20,005 bases of DNA from JBCCFX01 sp039029515 (GCA_039029515.1 JBCCFX010000051.1:1-20005); one strand, 5' to 3'. Shown: positions 8,143 to 15,629, numbered from the stretch's first letter. The notes: generated by a model not told the origin, from the sequence alone. Translations and numbers: made by a program.

Positions 8143-8796
8143 CTACAGAATCGCGAGGACGGTTTCGCCGGCCCGGACGTGATCGCCGACCTCCACTTCG
8201 ATCGTCATCCCTTCGGTTCGGGGCACGATCAGTTCAGTGGATGAGCCGAACTTGATCATGCCGAAGCGTTCACCGCGCGAGAGTCGATCGCCGGGCTGGA
8301 CGGGACAGACGATGCGTCGCCCGACCTTGCCGGCGATCTGCCGGACGCCGAGGCGCACGATCGGTTCGTTCGTCCGGCGTGCGATGATGAGTGCGTTCTC
8401 ATTGACAAAGGCGGATCGTTCGACGCGAGCGTCGACGTGTTCGCCTGGCGAATGCATGCGATCTTCAACCTCGACCGCGCACGGCATCCGATTGACATGC
8501 ATGTTGAGCAGGCTGAGATACAACCGAACGATCACCGCAGGACCGTCCGTCGCTGCATGCGAGAAGACCGGTTCGACGGCGATGACCCGGCCGTCGGCGG
8601 GGCTGAGCAGCGCGGTCTCAGGGATCGATGACGACGGACGGCGTGGCGGATCGCGGAAGAAGACAAGAAACGCGAACCAGGCGAGTGCGACCGGTACGGC
8701 CAGCCACCAGAGCTTGAACAGTGCGCACGACACCATGGCGATCAGCGCGATCACAGACGCGATCAACCATTCACGTCGACCGTAGCGCGAGAGCAT
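8143..8796 (-). CDS. psd: Phosphatidylserine decarboxylase, short form
   Basis: The 217-residue product has two N-terminal membrane helices (about 10-27 and 30-47). The decarboxylase core follows, with LLSPADGRV (63-71), LSLLNMHVNR (94-103) and the self-cleavage motif MIKFGSSTELIVP. Cleavage between G184 and S185 would create the pyruvoyl cofactor. It converts phosphatidylserine to phosphatidylethanolamine at the inner membrane. Size and the FGSST motif fit the short PSD-A-type proenzyme common outside gamma-proteobacteria. It begins 24 bases after the upstream HTH/membrane gene, so the two are probably cotranscribed. No pssA-like synthase gene is in the window. Confidence 0.92.
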   Translation of the reverse strand: MLSRYGRREWLIASVIALIAMVSCALFKLWWLAVPVALAWFAFLVFFRDPPRRPSSSIPETALLSPADGRVIAVEPVFSHAATDGPAVIVRLYLSLLNMHVNRMPCAVEVEDRMHSPGEHVDARVERSAFVNENALIIARRTNEPIVRLGVRQIAGKVGRRIVCPVQPGDRLSRGERFGMIKFGSSTELIVPRTEGMTIEVEVGDHVRAGETVLAIL

Positions 8797-8820
8797 TGTG
8801 GTTCAACCTACGGGAGTCTG

Positions 8821-9672
8821 TCAGTCTGACGCTTTGCCGAGGAACGCACCGACGATGCCAAACAGCAGCGTGCCGCCGGCGAGACCGCCGAGCCAGACCC
8901 ACAGGTTGCCGGCGAACTTGAGTGCGATGTCGGGCACGGTGCCGGAGACGCCGACGATGCCTACGATGGCGGCGAAGACCAGTGCGATCATCGCGCCAAC
9001 CATGAGTCCACCGCCGAGGCCGGACCAGAAGCCGTCGTAGGATTCGACGAGCATTGGCGTAGCAGCGACAGCGCCAACTCCACCGACGGCGACGCCGGCG
9101 AGCTGTTCGCCCGGGCTTTCGGTGCCGGCGGCTTCGAAGAGGCCGGAAGCATTGGCCGGGATCTCGATGTTCTCGTCGCTCGCGTAGACCTCTTCAAGCA
9201 GTTCCGCACCGAGCGATGTGTCGTCGGACTCGCGGGTGAGGTCGAGCAGGCCACTGCCGGAGCCAACGGCTTCGAGGCTGAGTTCTTCGTCGATCGCGTC
9301 GGCGCCGACGGCGGTGTCGCCGCCAATGCCTTCACCGATCGGTGCGCCGGTGCCGTGTCCGGTATCGAAGACGCTGACACCGGTTTCTTCACGGCTGTCG
9401 GACAGCCCAACGACGGAGTCATCCGCGAGGTCAAGGCCGGAGTGGCTCAGGCCGATGGCGGACGTTCCTGCGGTCGCATCAAGGTCGAGCGTCAGGTCGT
9501 CGGATTCGTCGTGTCCGCCGGTGAGCAGATCGATCTGTTCAACCTTGAACATGAGCTTGTCGCGATCGCGGAATTCCTGGAGTTCACCGGAGGACGCCAT
9601 TTCGCGCACTTCGGCATCGCTCTTGCCGAGCTTCTCGCAGACTTCCTCGAGGGTGTAGAACATCTTGGCCAT
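8821..9672 (-). CDS. HTH (excisionase/MerR-like) protein with acidic linker and membrane tail
   Basis: The ATG at 9672 is preceded by a good ribosome site (GGAG about nine bases upstream); an upstream ATG at 9789 lacks one. The 283-residue product starts MAKMFYTLEEVCEKLGKSDAEV, an excisionase/MerR-like helix-turn-helix (about 4-50). A long acidic low-complexity linker (about 53-180) and two hydrophobic hairpin segments (about 205-232 and 247-277) follow. DNA-binding heads on membrane tails of this kind recur in planctomycetes without known function. Its position 24 bases before psd suggests a link to membrane-lipid state, which is inference. It could instead be a scaffold that has lost DNA binding. 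Confidence 0.72.
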   Translation of the reverse strand: MAKMFYTLEEVCEKLGKSDAEVREMASSGELQEFRDRDKLMFKVEQIDLLTGGHDESDDLTLDLDATAGTSAIGLSHSGLDLADDSVVGLSDSREETGVSVFDTGHGTGAPIGEGIGGDTAVGADAIDEELSLEAVGSGSGLLDLTRESDDTSLGAELLEEVYASDENIEIPANASGLFEAAGTESPGEQLAGVAVGGVGAVAATPMLVESYDGFWSGLGGGLMVGAMIALVFAAIVGIVGVSGTVPDIALKFAGNLWVWLGGLAGGTLLFGIVGAFLGKASD

Positions 9673-9968
9673 AACGCGACGCTCCTGCCGACAACGTGCC
9701 GACGGCTCAATGGACAGACAACAGCACGGAGGGCCCCGAGGGCTTCCGCTGGAATCCTTTACGGTACCGGGCGCCGGCGGTTCCTTCAAGAGATCCTTGA
9801 TGAGGGACGATGTCGGGGCGGGCTTTCTCGGACGTTCCGCGACACGTCAAATAGCCTCCGGCAGGATGGCGAAACCGCCCTGTCAGGGCCGAAGTTGGTC
9901 GGTGGATGGCCGATGAACGGTTCATGGGCGAGCGGAATCCTCCGCTGCCCGTGCTTCGGGAGGCATCC
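9673..9968. other. Divergent intergenic region with palindromes
   Basis: These 296 bases separate two divergent genes and should hold both promoters, but no clear -35/-10 pair was found. Visible structure: the palindrome GCCCTGTCAGGGC (9877-9889) and a hairpin AGCGGA-ATCC-TCCGCT (9931-9946) just ahead of the ribosome site of the plus-strand gene. Either could be an operator or an RNA structure. Confidence 0.4.
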
Positions 9969-10742
9969 ATGAGCCATCGACCGCACCAGATCCTTTTCGT
10001 TCTCGCGCTGATTCTGGCCCTTGGCGGCATGGCCAACTGGGTTCTGGCGGGTGCAAACGGCTTTATGCCGGTGGCTTCAGCGGGGCTGATGGCGGTGATC
10101 GCGATTGGTCTGCTGGCGGGCCGGAAGGCCTATCCGCTGGCCCTCGTGAGCTATTACATCGGGACGAGTCTGGCACTGGTGATCGGATTGAACTTCGTCC
10201 GCCTGGCGGCGAAGTGGGCCGAGCAAGGCGCGTGGATTGATGCCCGACCGTTGATCGCGGCGGTGATGGGCGTGTCCGCGGGTGCGGCATTCGTCGTGTT
10301 GTGGCGAGCGGTTCCGCAGCCGGATTCACAGACGTCGTCGCCCACGCCGGCACCGGTGCCGGTATTCCGTTTTTCGGGTCTGGTGACGATGGGATGCGCT
10401 GCGTTGGCGATTGGCGTCGCGTTCGTGGCCCGCGACCAACTGGCGCCGCGGACAGCCATGGCGACGCCGATGTCACCGACGACGATCACGCTTGCACCTT
10501 CGGCGGTATCACCGACCGCGCCGGCATGCACGCCGGTGTCATTCGTGGATGAACTGCAGCAGTTGGGTATGACGACGAGCAGCGCATCGGTTGAAGTGTC
10601 GGCTCCGGTGATGGACGACGCGTCACCCATTGCGATCGACGTCGATGACGAGATCGACGGCACCGTCTCGACGCGAGTCGGGCACGTTGATGTGCCGCCG
10701 CTGATCGAACCGGCCCCGTCGACCCCGTACGAACTTCCCTGA
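9969..10742 (+). CDS. Multi-pass membrane protein of unknown function
   Basis: The start is the ATG at 9969, preceded by GGGAGG with six-base spacing; the longer frame from 9906 lacks such a site. The 257-residue product has about five hydrophobic segments: 10-28, 33-50, 57-77, 96-114 and 135-152. A Pro/Thr/Ala-rich and then acidic C-terminal tail (about 160-257) follows, probably unstructured. I do not recognise a family. It runs convergently toward the terminase-like gene and is not part of that operon. GC content and codon style resemble its neighbours. Confidence 0.7.
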   Translation: MSHRPHQILFVLALILALGGMANWVLAGANGFMPVASAGLMAVIAIGLLAGRKAYPLALVSYYIGTSLALVIGLNFVRLAAKWAEQGAWIDARPLIAAVMGVSAGAAFVVLWRAVPQPDSQTSSPTPAPVPVFRFSGLVTMGCAALAIGVAFVARDQLAPRTAMATPMSPTTITLAPSAVSPTAPACTPVSFVDELQQLGMTTSSASVEVSAPVMDDASPIAIDVDDEIDGTVSTRVGHVDVPPLIEPAPSTPYELP

Positions 10743-10751
10743 TCGAAGGCG

Positions 10752-10771
10752 CGATCGCCCCTCTGCGATCG
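10752..10771. terminator. Candidate bidirectional hairpin between convergent genes
   Basis: CGATCGC (10752-10758), loop CCCTCT and GCGATCG (10765-10771) form a seven-bp stem between two convergent genes. No T-run follows on either strand, so intrinsic termination is uncertain. Confidence 0.35.
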
Positions 10772-10787
10772 GCTTGAGCAGTGATGT

Positions 10788-10835
10788 TCACGACGCCACA
10801 CACCCCGGGAAGGACTCCACATCCTTCGGTGACAT
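10788..10835 (-). CDS. Possible 15-residue leader or microprotein
   Basis: An ATG at 10835 is preceded by a strong AGGAGG site with seven-base spacing. It opens a frame of 15 codons before TGA (MSPKDVESFPGCVAS). It lies downstream of the terminase stop on the same strand, so it could be the last cistron of that operon. The length is far too short for family recognition and the site may be chance. Confidence 0.2.
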   Translation of the reverse strand: MSPKDVESFPGCVAS

Positions 10836-10888
10836 CACGCTTCCTCCTCACAATGATGCACACGTTGAGATGCTTCGATCGTCCGGCG

Positions 10889-12301
10889 TCAGTACGCTTG
10901 GACGACAACTGCCTGTCGGCCGACCCCGCGGACGGTCGCCAGAAGTGATTGCATTTCCTGCGAGAGTATCGGTTCGCCGATGCGAGCGCGCTGGCACGCC
11001 GTGAGCAACGTTCGGCAGCGGGGATCGATTCGCAACGAACGTCGGTGCGATTGCAACATGGCGCGGACGCGTGCGATGCCAGCGGGATCGCACCGTCCGG
11101 GCCGACCGACGGTTGATCCCATGGTTCGACAGGCGTCGGCGAGGCGTCGGCCTTCGGCATCAAAGGCGCGAACGCTGTCGGCGTCGATCACGACGTGTGG
11201 GAGCGGCCAGCGCCACCCGCGCTCGATGGCGCGGCGTCCGAAGCTGCGGAGGCCGCCGGTCGCATCGCGCAGTTCATCAGCGATGTGCAGATGATGGCCA
11301 TCGGCATCGACAATGAGACCGAAGAGCCCGCGTGATTCATCGTGGGAGAGGACGCAGGCGGTGAGTTCGCGAAGTGGCCGGTCGGCGTGTGCGATGTGAT
11401 GTTCCGGATCGAAATTCGGGAGGAGCAGATCGCGCGTGTCCGGGCGATCGCCAACCATTTCGACGGCCCATGTTTCGGGGTCGACGCGATTGCGAAGTTG
11501 TACGGCGTCATCGATGTCGAGAAAGCCACGGGTGGTTTTGGCGCGGCCGGCGCAGTCGGTCCACAGCGGGCACGATCGGCAGTCGCGCGCTGGCGGGCAT
11601 GTGCGGAGCGTGTCGATGACATTCCAGCGAAAGACACGTCGTCCGGCGCGGTGAGCGTCATCAACGAGGCGTTGCATGAGTCCACCGGGCCGATGCATCG
11701 TGCTGAACGCTTCGATGGTGCCTCGCACGTACGTGTCGCCGCACATGCCGCTTCGCGTCGTGAGTTGTGCGGCTTGCCAGACGTCTTCATCGAAGAGATC
11801 GACTTCATCGCAGCGCAGGATGTGGACACGCTGGCCGCGCACGGCACGTTCGGACTGCGGGAGAATCTCGACGGCGCTGCCGTTGTTGAGGGTGATGGAT
11901 CGGCCGGTGATGCTCGGGGTCAGCGATTTCTTCCAGGCGGTGACATCGAGCATGGTTCGGAGGGCGCTGAACATGCGTGTGGATTGTTCAAGCGAACCGC
12001 CGAGGATGCGGATCTGGATGCCGGGTTTGAAGAGGAGGTCGAGCAGCGTGGCGATCGCGCCGAGTTGTGTTTTCCCGCCGCCTCGGTTGGCCCAGACGAT
12101 ACAGTCGCGTGGCAGATCCGGATCATTGAAGTAGGCGTGCTGGATGTATTCGAATGGCGCGACATGGCCGGGCGTCGCGACGGTGCGTGCGACTTCGAAG
12201 CTGAGGATCATGTCGATCCAGGTCCAGAGCGAGCGCGGCGTTTTCGGCGCGACGTGTTGAACGCGTTTGGCGAGTTCCGGCAGGTAGATGGCATTGGTCA
12301 T
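10889..12301 (-). CDS. Phage-type terminase large subunit (TerL-like) with Cys4 motif
   Basis: The 470-residue product has both terminase domains. The ATPase carries a Walker A variant ANRGGGKT (71-78), Walker B HILRCDE (160-166) and a motif III-like GT (194-195). The C-terminal RNase H-like nuclease has candidate acidic residues D321 and D373 and the IDPRCRTLL phrase (425-433) typical of terminases. In phages TerL cuts concatemeric DNA and pumps it into procapsids. An unusual Cys4 cluster (C235, C241, C244, C250) sits between the domains and may bind zinc or iron-sulfur. It is the last full gene of the operon, overlapping TerS by four bases. No portal or capsid gene follows. The gene looks intact, so it is not an obvious decayed prophage relic. 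Confidence 0.83.
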   Translation of the reverse strand: MTNAIYLPELAKRVQHVAPKTPRSLWTWIDMILSFEVARTVATPGHVAPFEYIQHAYFNDPDLPRDCIVWANRGGGKTQLGAIATLLDLLFKPGIQIRILGGSLEQSTRMFSALRTMLDVTAWKKSLTPSITGRSITLNNGSAVEILPQSERAVRGQRVHILRCDEVDLFDEDVWQAAQLTTRSGMCGDTYVRGTIEAFSTMHRPGGLMQRLVDDAHRAGRRVFRWNVIDTLRTCPPARDCRSCPLWTDCAGRAKTTRGFLDIDDAVQLRNRVDPETWAVEMVGDRPDTRDLLLPNFDPEHHIAHADRPLRELTACVLSHDESRGLFGLIVDADGHHLHIADELRDATGGLRSFGRRAIERGWRWPLPHVVIDADSVRAFDAEGRRLADACRTMGSTVGRPGRCDPAGIARVRAMLQSHRRSLRIDPRCRTLLTACQRARIGEPILSQEMQSLLATVRGVGRQAVVVQAY

Positions 12302-12714
12302 GCGGCGATGCCACCTTCGCCGAGCGATTCGAGGACGCGATGCAGCGCGGCTTCTTCATCGATGCCGACGGGTTCTGATTCTGCGGGCATTTCGAATGCG
12401 GTGAGATCGAGTTTGAGAAGGTCGACACAGGATCGACGTGCAAGCTCGGTCGCTTCGGTGGCTGATGCAAGTGTCGCGAGTCGCGCGGCGGCCATGGCGC
12501 GGTAGCTGCTGACGAGGAGTTGGGCGCGGATCTCCGAGAGCCAGACCATTTGGGTGAAGGTTCGTCTGACGGTCGGCTGAGCGACCTGTTCGGCGAGTTG
12601 TTCGAGATCAAGCCCGAGTTCGACGGCGAGTTCGGTCGGGCTCTGGCGGCCATCGAGCATGCGTTCGACGATTGTCTCGCGCAGGGTTTCGCGTGGGTTT
12701 GCGGTGTTATCCAT
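12298..12714 (-). CDS. TerS-like small HTH protein
   Basis: This 138-residue, mostly helical protein has an N-terminal helix-turn-helix-like stretch (SPTELAVELGLDLEQLAEQV, about 25-44), a central helical region and an acidic C-terminal tail. Size, helix content and position directly before terL fit a terminase small subunit, which recognises packaging DNA and loads TerL. Sequence identity to known TerS families is not obvious, as is common for TerS, so the call rests mainly on context. GGAGGTGA five bases before the ATG gives it the strongest ribosome site in the operon. It overlaps the ParB gene by eight bases and terL by four. Confidence 0.6.
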   Translation of the reverse strand: MDNTANPRETLRETIVERMLDGRQSPTELAVELGLDLEQLAEQVAQPTVRRTFTQMVWLSEIRAQLLVSSYRAMAAARLATLASATEATELARRSCVDLLKLDLTAFEMPAESEPVGIDEEAALHRVLESLGEGGIAA

Positions 12715-13297
12715 GGTTCACCTCCGGTTGATCGAGCTGGAGCACGTCGACGAGCGATGCGCTGAGGTTGCGCGAGGTCTGGCGAAGCCGGGCGACGAGT
12801 GCGTTGTGCTGGTGACGGGTGAGGAAGAACGTGATGGCGTGGGTCGGATCACGTTCATCAATGGGTGCGGGTGGTGGCGGCGGCGGCGGGACTTCCATCA
12901 GGGCGCGCACGTCGTGCGCTGATTCGGGCAACCAGCTGGCCAGTTCATCGACATCGATGCGAGCGGCGAGTGCGCGCAACAGACCGCCGCGTCGTTCGAT
13001 GTCGTCTTCGCCTTCGAGTCGATTCAGCGTGAGCAGCAGCAGACGAGCTTCATCGTCATCAACGTGCCAGGTGATGCATTGGGCGGTGTGATGCCCGAGT
13101 TCGCGAAGCGCGCGCACGCGATGGTGACCGTCGAGGACTTCGAAGCGATCGGGACAGGTCGGATGTGGGCGCACGATGACGGGTGGATAGCGGCCTGAGC
13201 GCGCGATATGGCGCTGCAACGTGCGAAACGTTGTGTCGGTCATCGCGTTGGCGTTCTCGGGATGCGCTTCGAGGGCATCAATGGGCAGATGTTTCAT
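12707..13297 (-). CDS. ParB/Sulfiredoxin-fold nuclease-type protein
   Basis: The 196-residue product has an N-terminal ParB-like domain (about 3-90). The phrases LEAHPENAN, PPVIVRP and the DGHHRVRAL box (56-64) are characteristic of the ParB/Srx fold. A proline run (138-144) links to a small C-terminal helical domain (about 152-190). No central HTH or C-terminal dimer domain of chromosomal ParB is seen, so a partition role is unlikely. Phage and mobile-element relatives are nucleases or partners of DNA-modification enzymes. It overlaps the GNAT gene by four bases and the TerS gene by eight, so stoichiometric co-translation is likely. Target and activity are unknown. Confidence 0.78.
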   Translation of the reverse strand: MKHLPIDALEAHPENANAMTDTTFRTLQRHIARSGRYPPVIVRPHPTCPDRFEVLDGHHRVRALRELGHHTAQCITWHVDDDEARLLLLTLNRLEGEDDIERRGGLLRALAARIDVDELASWLPESAHDVRALMEVPPPPPPPAPIDERDPTHAITFFLTRHQHNALVARLRQTSRNLSASLVDVLQLDQPEVNHG

Positions 13298-14058
13298 GCC
13301 GCCCGTGCCTCATTGGTCAGGGGTTGTTCGTGTGGTTCGAGTTCCGAGGGGTCCGGCGGGGCAACGCCACACTGGACGAGGAAGTAGGTTGGCTGAATCC
13401 AGATACCGCGCAGCGCTTCGACAAGAAGTGCGCCGATTGGCGGGTGATCCCATTCCCGAAGGCCTTTACGATGGTCGCGCCAGCGCCTCAGTTCATTGTT
13501 CAGTCGGTTGGCGTCCGCTCGATTGAGCGTGTGCAGCCACGTCTCGCGTGTCTCATCTGACACCGCGATGTCATCCGTCAGCTGCAGCGTGTTAAGGAGG
13601 CCGTGGAGACGGGCGTCATGTCGCCCGAGCATGGGGGGATACGGCGTCATCCCTGCACGTTGAAAGAAAGGATGGGCGCCGCCCATCGTCGCCCGTGCTT
13701 CCATATAGACGGTGGAGCTTCGTGCGATGGCATGACGGACCATGGTCGATGCCACGCCGAGTCCCCGGCAAGATGGATGCACGATCACCCGCGCAATCGT
13801 GCGCATTTCCAGATTCAGCAGACGGGCCGACCGTTGTTGCGGCCGGCCGAGGTAGCGACCCGCTGTCGCTCGGTCCCGGAGAGCGCAGCGCAGGACCGGG
13901 TAGGCCACGAGGAGCACACCGACAGGATCCGCGAACCACGGCGACGTCGCGACGTACACCCGTTCAACGGCTCGGGGGTTCTTCGGCATGTAATGCGTGG
14001 CGGCAAGCCGTTCGTACGCTTCCATGGTGCCGGTTCCGATTGACAGCGGGATGGTCAT
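13294..14058 (-). CDS. GNAT acyltransferase, COG2401-like
   Basis: The start was chosen at 14058, where ATGA overlaps the stop of the ATPase gene; the frame upstream overlaps that gene. The 254-residue product has a GNAT core (about 10-145). It contains HY near residue 22, VGVLLVAYPVL, the CoA-binding motif VHPSCRGLGVAS (93-104) and the PFFQRAGM phrase (130-137). This combination resembles the acetyltransferase half of COG2401 proteins and, more distantly, phage Mu Mom-type DNA-modifying acyltransferases. A 100-residue C-terminal extension (about 155-254) is unfamiliar. With an ATPase before it and ParB and terminase genes after it, nucleic acid is a plausible substrate, but that is inference. 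Confidence 0.75.
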   Translation of the reverse strand: MTIPLSIGTGTMEAYERLAATHYMPKNPRAVERVYVATSPWFADPVGVLLVAYPVLRCALRDRATAGRYLGRPQQRSARLLNLEMRTIARVIVHPSCRGLGVASTMVRHAIARSSTVYMEARATMGGAHPFFQRAGMTPYPPMLGRHDARLHGLLNTLQLTDDIAVSDETRETWLHTLNRADANRLNNELRRWRDHRKGLREWDHPPIGALLVEALRGIWIQPTYFLVQCGVAPPDPSELEPHEQPLTNEARAA

Positions 14059-14702
14059 CGCAGGCCATCCATTCGAATGACCTGGACAGGTTCGAGGGGA
14101 TCGAGCACATCCTCGAATGGGGTGGCGACGACGCACGCAACGTTTCGTGCTTCGCACCACTCGTTGAGGTGAAGCGCGAGCCCCATCGCGTTTCCACGAT
14201 CGAGGCACGATGTGAACTCATCGATACAGAGAACGACATGTGACTCGAGCGTGTAGGACTCGATGCGTTCCGCGGCGCGTTGCGCAAGCGCGAGGCGGAC
14301 ACGCCATTGTTCGCCGGCACTGCAGCGACCGATCGGCCGGGCGAGGAGCGGTGCCTCGGCGAGGCCGACGCGTGTAAGTGCGGCGAGGGCATCGTCGAGA
14401 TCGGTGGCCAGCGCATCAACGACCGGTTCGCCGGATTCCGGAATGTCCGGCAGGCCGATGACATGGATGCCCGGCGGTTGGTCGAGCGTGGTTCTGATCT
14501 GTTGAAGTCGACTGGACTTGCCGCTGCCTGATGGGCCGACGATCGCAACGATACGGCCCGGCGTCAGGCGCAGTTCACACGGTGCCCACGTTCGTGTGAG
14601 CTGTTCATCGGGGATGAGCGCAAATCGGCGTGCGACCTGCACCGCGGCACTGGAATTGAGCGGTGTCCTGACGTTGAGTTCGGGCAGCGTGATGGCGGTC
14701 AT
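14055..14702 (-). CDS. Soluble ABC-type ATPase, COG2401-like
   Basis: The 215-residue product carries Walker A GPSGSGKS (56-63), an ABC signature variant CSAGEQ (127-132) and Walker B VVLCIDE (156-162). The H-loop position has threonine (VVATP, T194) rather than histidine. There are no membrane segments and no permease gene nearby, so transport is unlikely. The short FTSCLD and EDVLDPLEP stretches fit the ATPase part of COG2401, in which an ABC ATPase is fused to an acetyltransferase; here the acetyltransferase is the next gene. The start at 14702 overlaps the regulator stop (ATGA) and has GGAGG seven to eight bases upstream. It may power or gate a DNA-acting complex; the role is unproven. 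Confidence 0.78.
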   Translation of the reverse strand: MTAITLPELNVRTPLNSSAAVQVARRFALIPDEQLTRTWAPCELRLTPGRIVAIVGPSGSGKSSRLQQIRTTLDQPPGIHVIGLPDIPESGEPVVDALATDLDDALAALTRVGLAEAPLLARPIGRCSAGEQWRVRLALAQRAAERIESYTLESHVVLCIDEFTSCLDRGNAMGLALHLNEWCEARNVACVVATPFEDVLDPLEPVQVIRMDGLR

Positions 14703-15292
14703 GGGGACACCTCCGAGGCGATGTGAGCGAGCGATGCGGTCGAGTTCCTGTTTGCGTTGTCGTTGACGCCAAAGTCGGCGCCGTTTCCTGGCGAGTCGTC
14801 GGCACGATGCCGGGCATGGCTTGCTGTGCTGTTGATCGCGCCATTGATCGCGCCGTTGATCCATTGCAATTCGCGACGAACGACATGAACGGACACGCCG
14901 TGCCGGCGGGCAACCTCGCGTTGGCCGTACCCGCGCACGACGGTGTCGAGCGCGATGATCTGCCGTTGCCGTGGCCACCGGGTGGACAGTCGAATCACGG
15001 CATCGACGGCAGGCGAAAGGAGTCGATCACGAAGTCGATTGGCGCGAACCTGCGCCCATCGTGCGGACCGGCAGAGCGTGCGAGCGATGGCCGCGAGCGA
15101 TTCGCCGTGCACGATCGCGATACAGATCTGCCGGTCGTCTTCGAGATCGAGCAGTCGAGCCCGATGACGAAGACACTCGATGGCTTCGCGTACGCCAAGC
15201 TCGGCAGACCATTTGTCGTTGGTCGTTATTCGTTTGTCGTTGACCAATGAACGTTGGTCGTTCGTGGAACGTCGGAATGTGCCTCCTTTCAT
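14699..15292 (-). CDS. HTH regulator or sigma-like protein, first gene of terminase operon
   Basis: The open frame extends up to 15475 (258 residues), but its first 60 residues are low-complexity Thr/Arg and look non-coding. The ATG at 15292 gives 197 residues. Two helix-turn-helix-like stretches are visible, LAAIARTLCRSARWAQVRAN (about 67-86) and YGQREVARRHGVSVHVVRRE (about 122-141). The arrangement recalls sigma region 4 or phage late-transcription activators. The Asn/Ala-rich C-terminus is probably disordered. AAAGGAGG (15282-15289) lies just inside this start rather than before it, and the next residues are encoded by an AACGAC word repeat, so the true start may be further in, for example the TTG at about 15245-15247. 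Start uncertain, gene likely. Confidence 0.6.
   Translation of the reverse strand: MKGGTFRRSTNDQRSLVNDKRITTNDKWSAELGVREAIECLRHRARLLDLEDDRQICIAIVHGESLAAIARTLCRSARWAQVRANRLRDRLLSPAVDAVIRLSTRWPRQRQIIALDTVVRGYGQREVARRHGVSVHVVRRELQWINGAINGAINSTASHARHRADDSPGNGADFGVNDNANRNSTASLAHIASEVSP
15213..15266. repeat. AACGAC/AACGAA word repeat inside or beside the regulator start
   Basis: On the minus strand this reads as repeated AACGACCAACG, AACGACAAACG and AATAACGACC words. The same words occur at 97-124 and 16719-16746. Here they fall between an AAAGGAGG ribosome site (15282-15289) and the confident coding region of the regulator. In frame they encode TNDQRS-LVNDKR-ITTNDK. Confidence 0.65.
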
Positions 15293-15586
15293 GGATGGGT
15301 GTGGTGCCTGGCGAGCTGCGCGGCCGTCATTGCCGGTTCGCAGGACCGCCTGCGTCGTCCTTCGTCGCGGTGTTGTCGTGTGTGGTGTCGTCCTCAGTGC
15401 TGTCAGTCGTGTCGTCGGCTGTGTAGCCACACCGATCGCGCCGTCGCGGGTGCGAACGTGCCGTTGATCTCGCATGTCGTGCTTCCCCGTTGTCTCTGCG
15501 TGTACCCAGACCCCGACGAGACGGGCGCGTGCCCTTCCGTGTCAGGCCGGTGTCATCGGCGAATCAAGAAAAACCACCAGTCATCC
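15293..15586. other. Long leader of the terminase operon, no confident gene
   Basis: The minus-strand frame stays open here to an ATG at 15475 with a weak GGGGAAG site, but the predicted residues are compositionally poor (for example TTPHTTTPRRRTT). The DNA is rich in GTGT/GTCGTC strings. It would form the first ~300 bases of mRNA from the divergent promoter, as an untranslated leader or an extended N-terminus. Nothing else recognisable is seen. Confidence 0.4.
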
Positions 15587-15615
15587 TTGACGCTCCATCT
15601 ATATTAGGGTATTGT
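15587..15615 (+). promoter_or_regulatory. Sigma-70-type promoter of S24 repressor
   Basis: TTGACG (15587-15592), a 17-base spacer and TATTGT (15610-15615) make a near-consensus promoter. It reads toward the repressor gene, with a predicted start near 15622. Its -10 box overlaps the first operator (15614-15631), so the repressor should control itself. Confidence 0.6.
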
Positions 15616-15629
15616 TTGGTATCGTGCAA
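15601..15629 (-). promoter_or_regulatory. Divergent sigma-70-type promoter of terminase operon
   Basis: On the minus strand TTGCAC (15629-15624), a 17-base spacer and TAATAT (15606-15601) form a promoter. It overlaps the plus-strand one and reads into the HTH-ATPase-GNAT-ParB-TerS-TerL operon. The -35 box lies within the first operator, so the same repressor could shut it. Confidence 0.58.

Noticed and set aside
10154..10822. 222-codon minus-strand frame opposite the membrane protein gene
   Set aside because: Composition is Ser/Thr/Arg-rich and unpatterned, while the plus strand has clear transmembrane segments and a good ribosome site.
11342..12505. Long open frame of 387 codons on the plus strand opposite terL and terS
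   Set aside because: It lies antisense to two recognisable genes, has no ribosome site and its residues match no family. It is the usual GC-rich mirror frame.
14055..14702. ABC transporter ATPase component
   Set aside because: There is no permease or binding protein nearby, and the neighbouring genes handle DNA.
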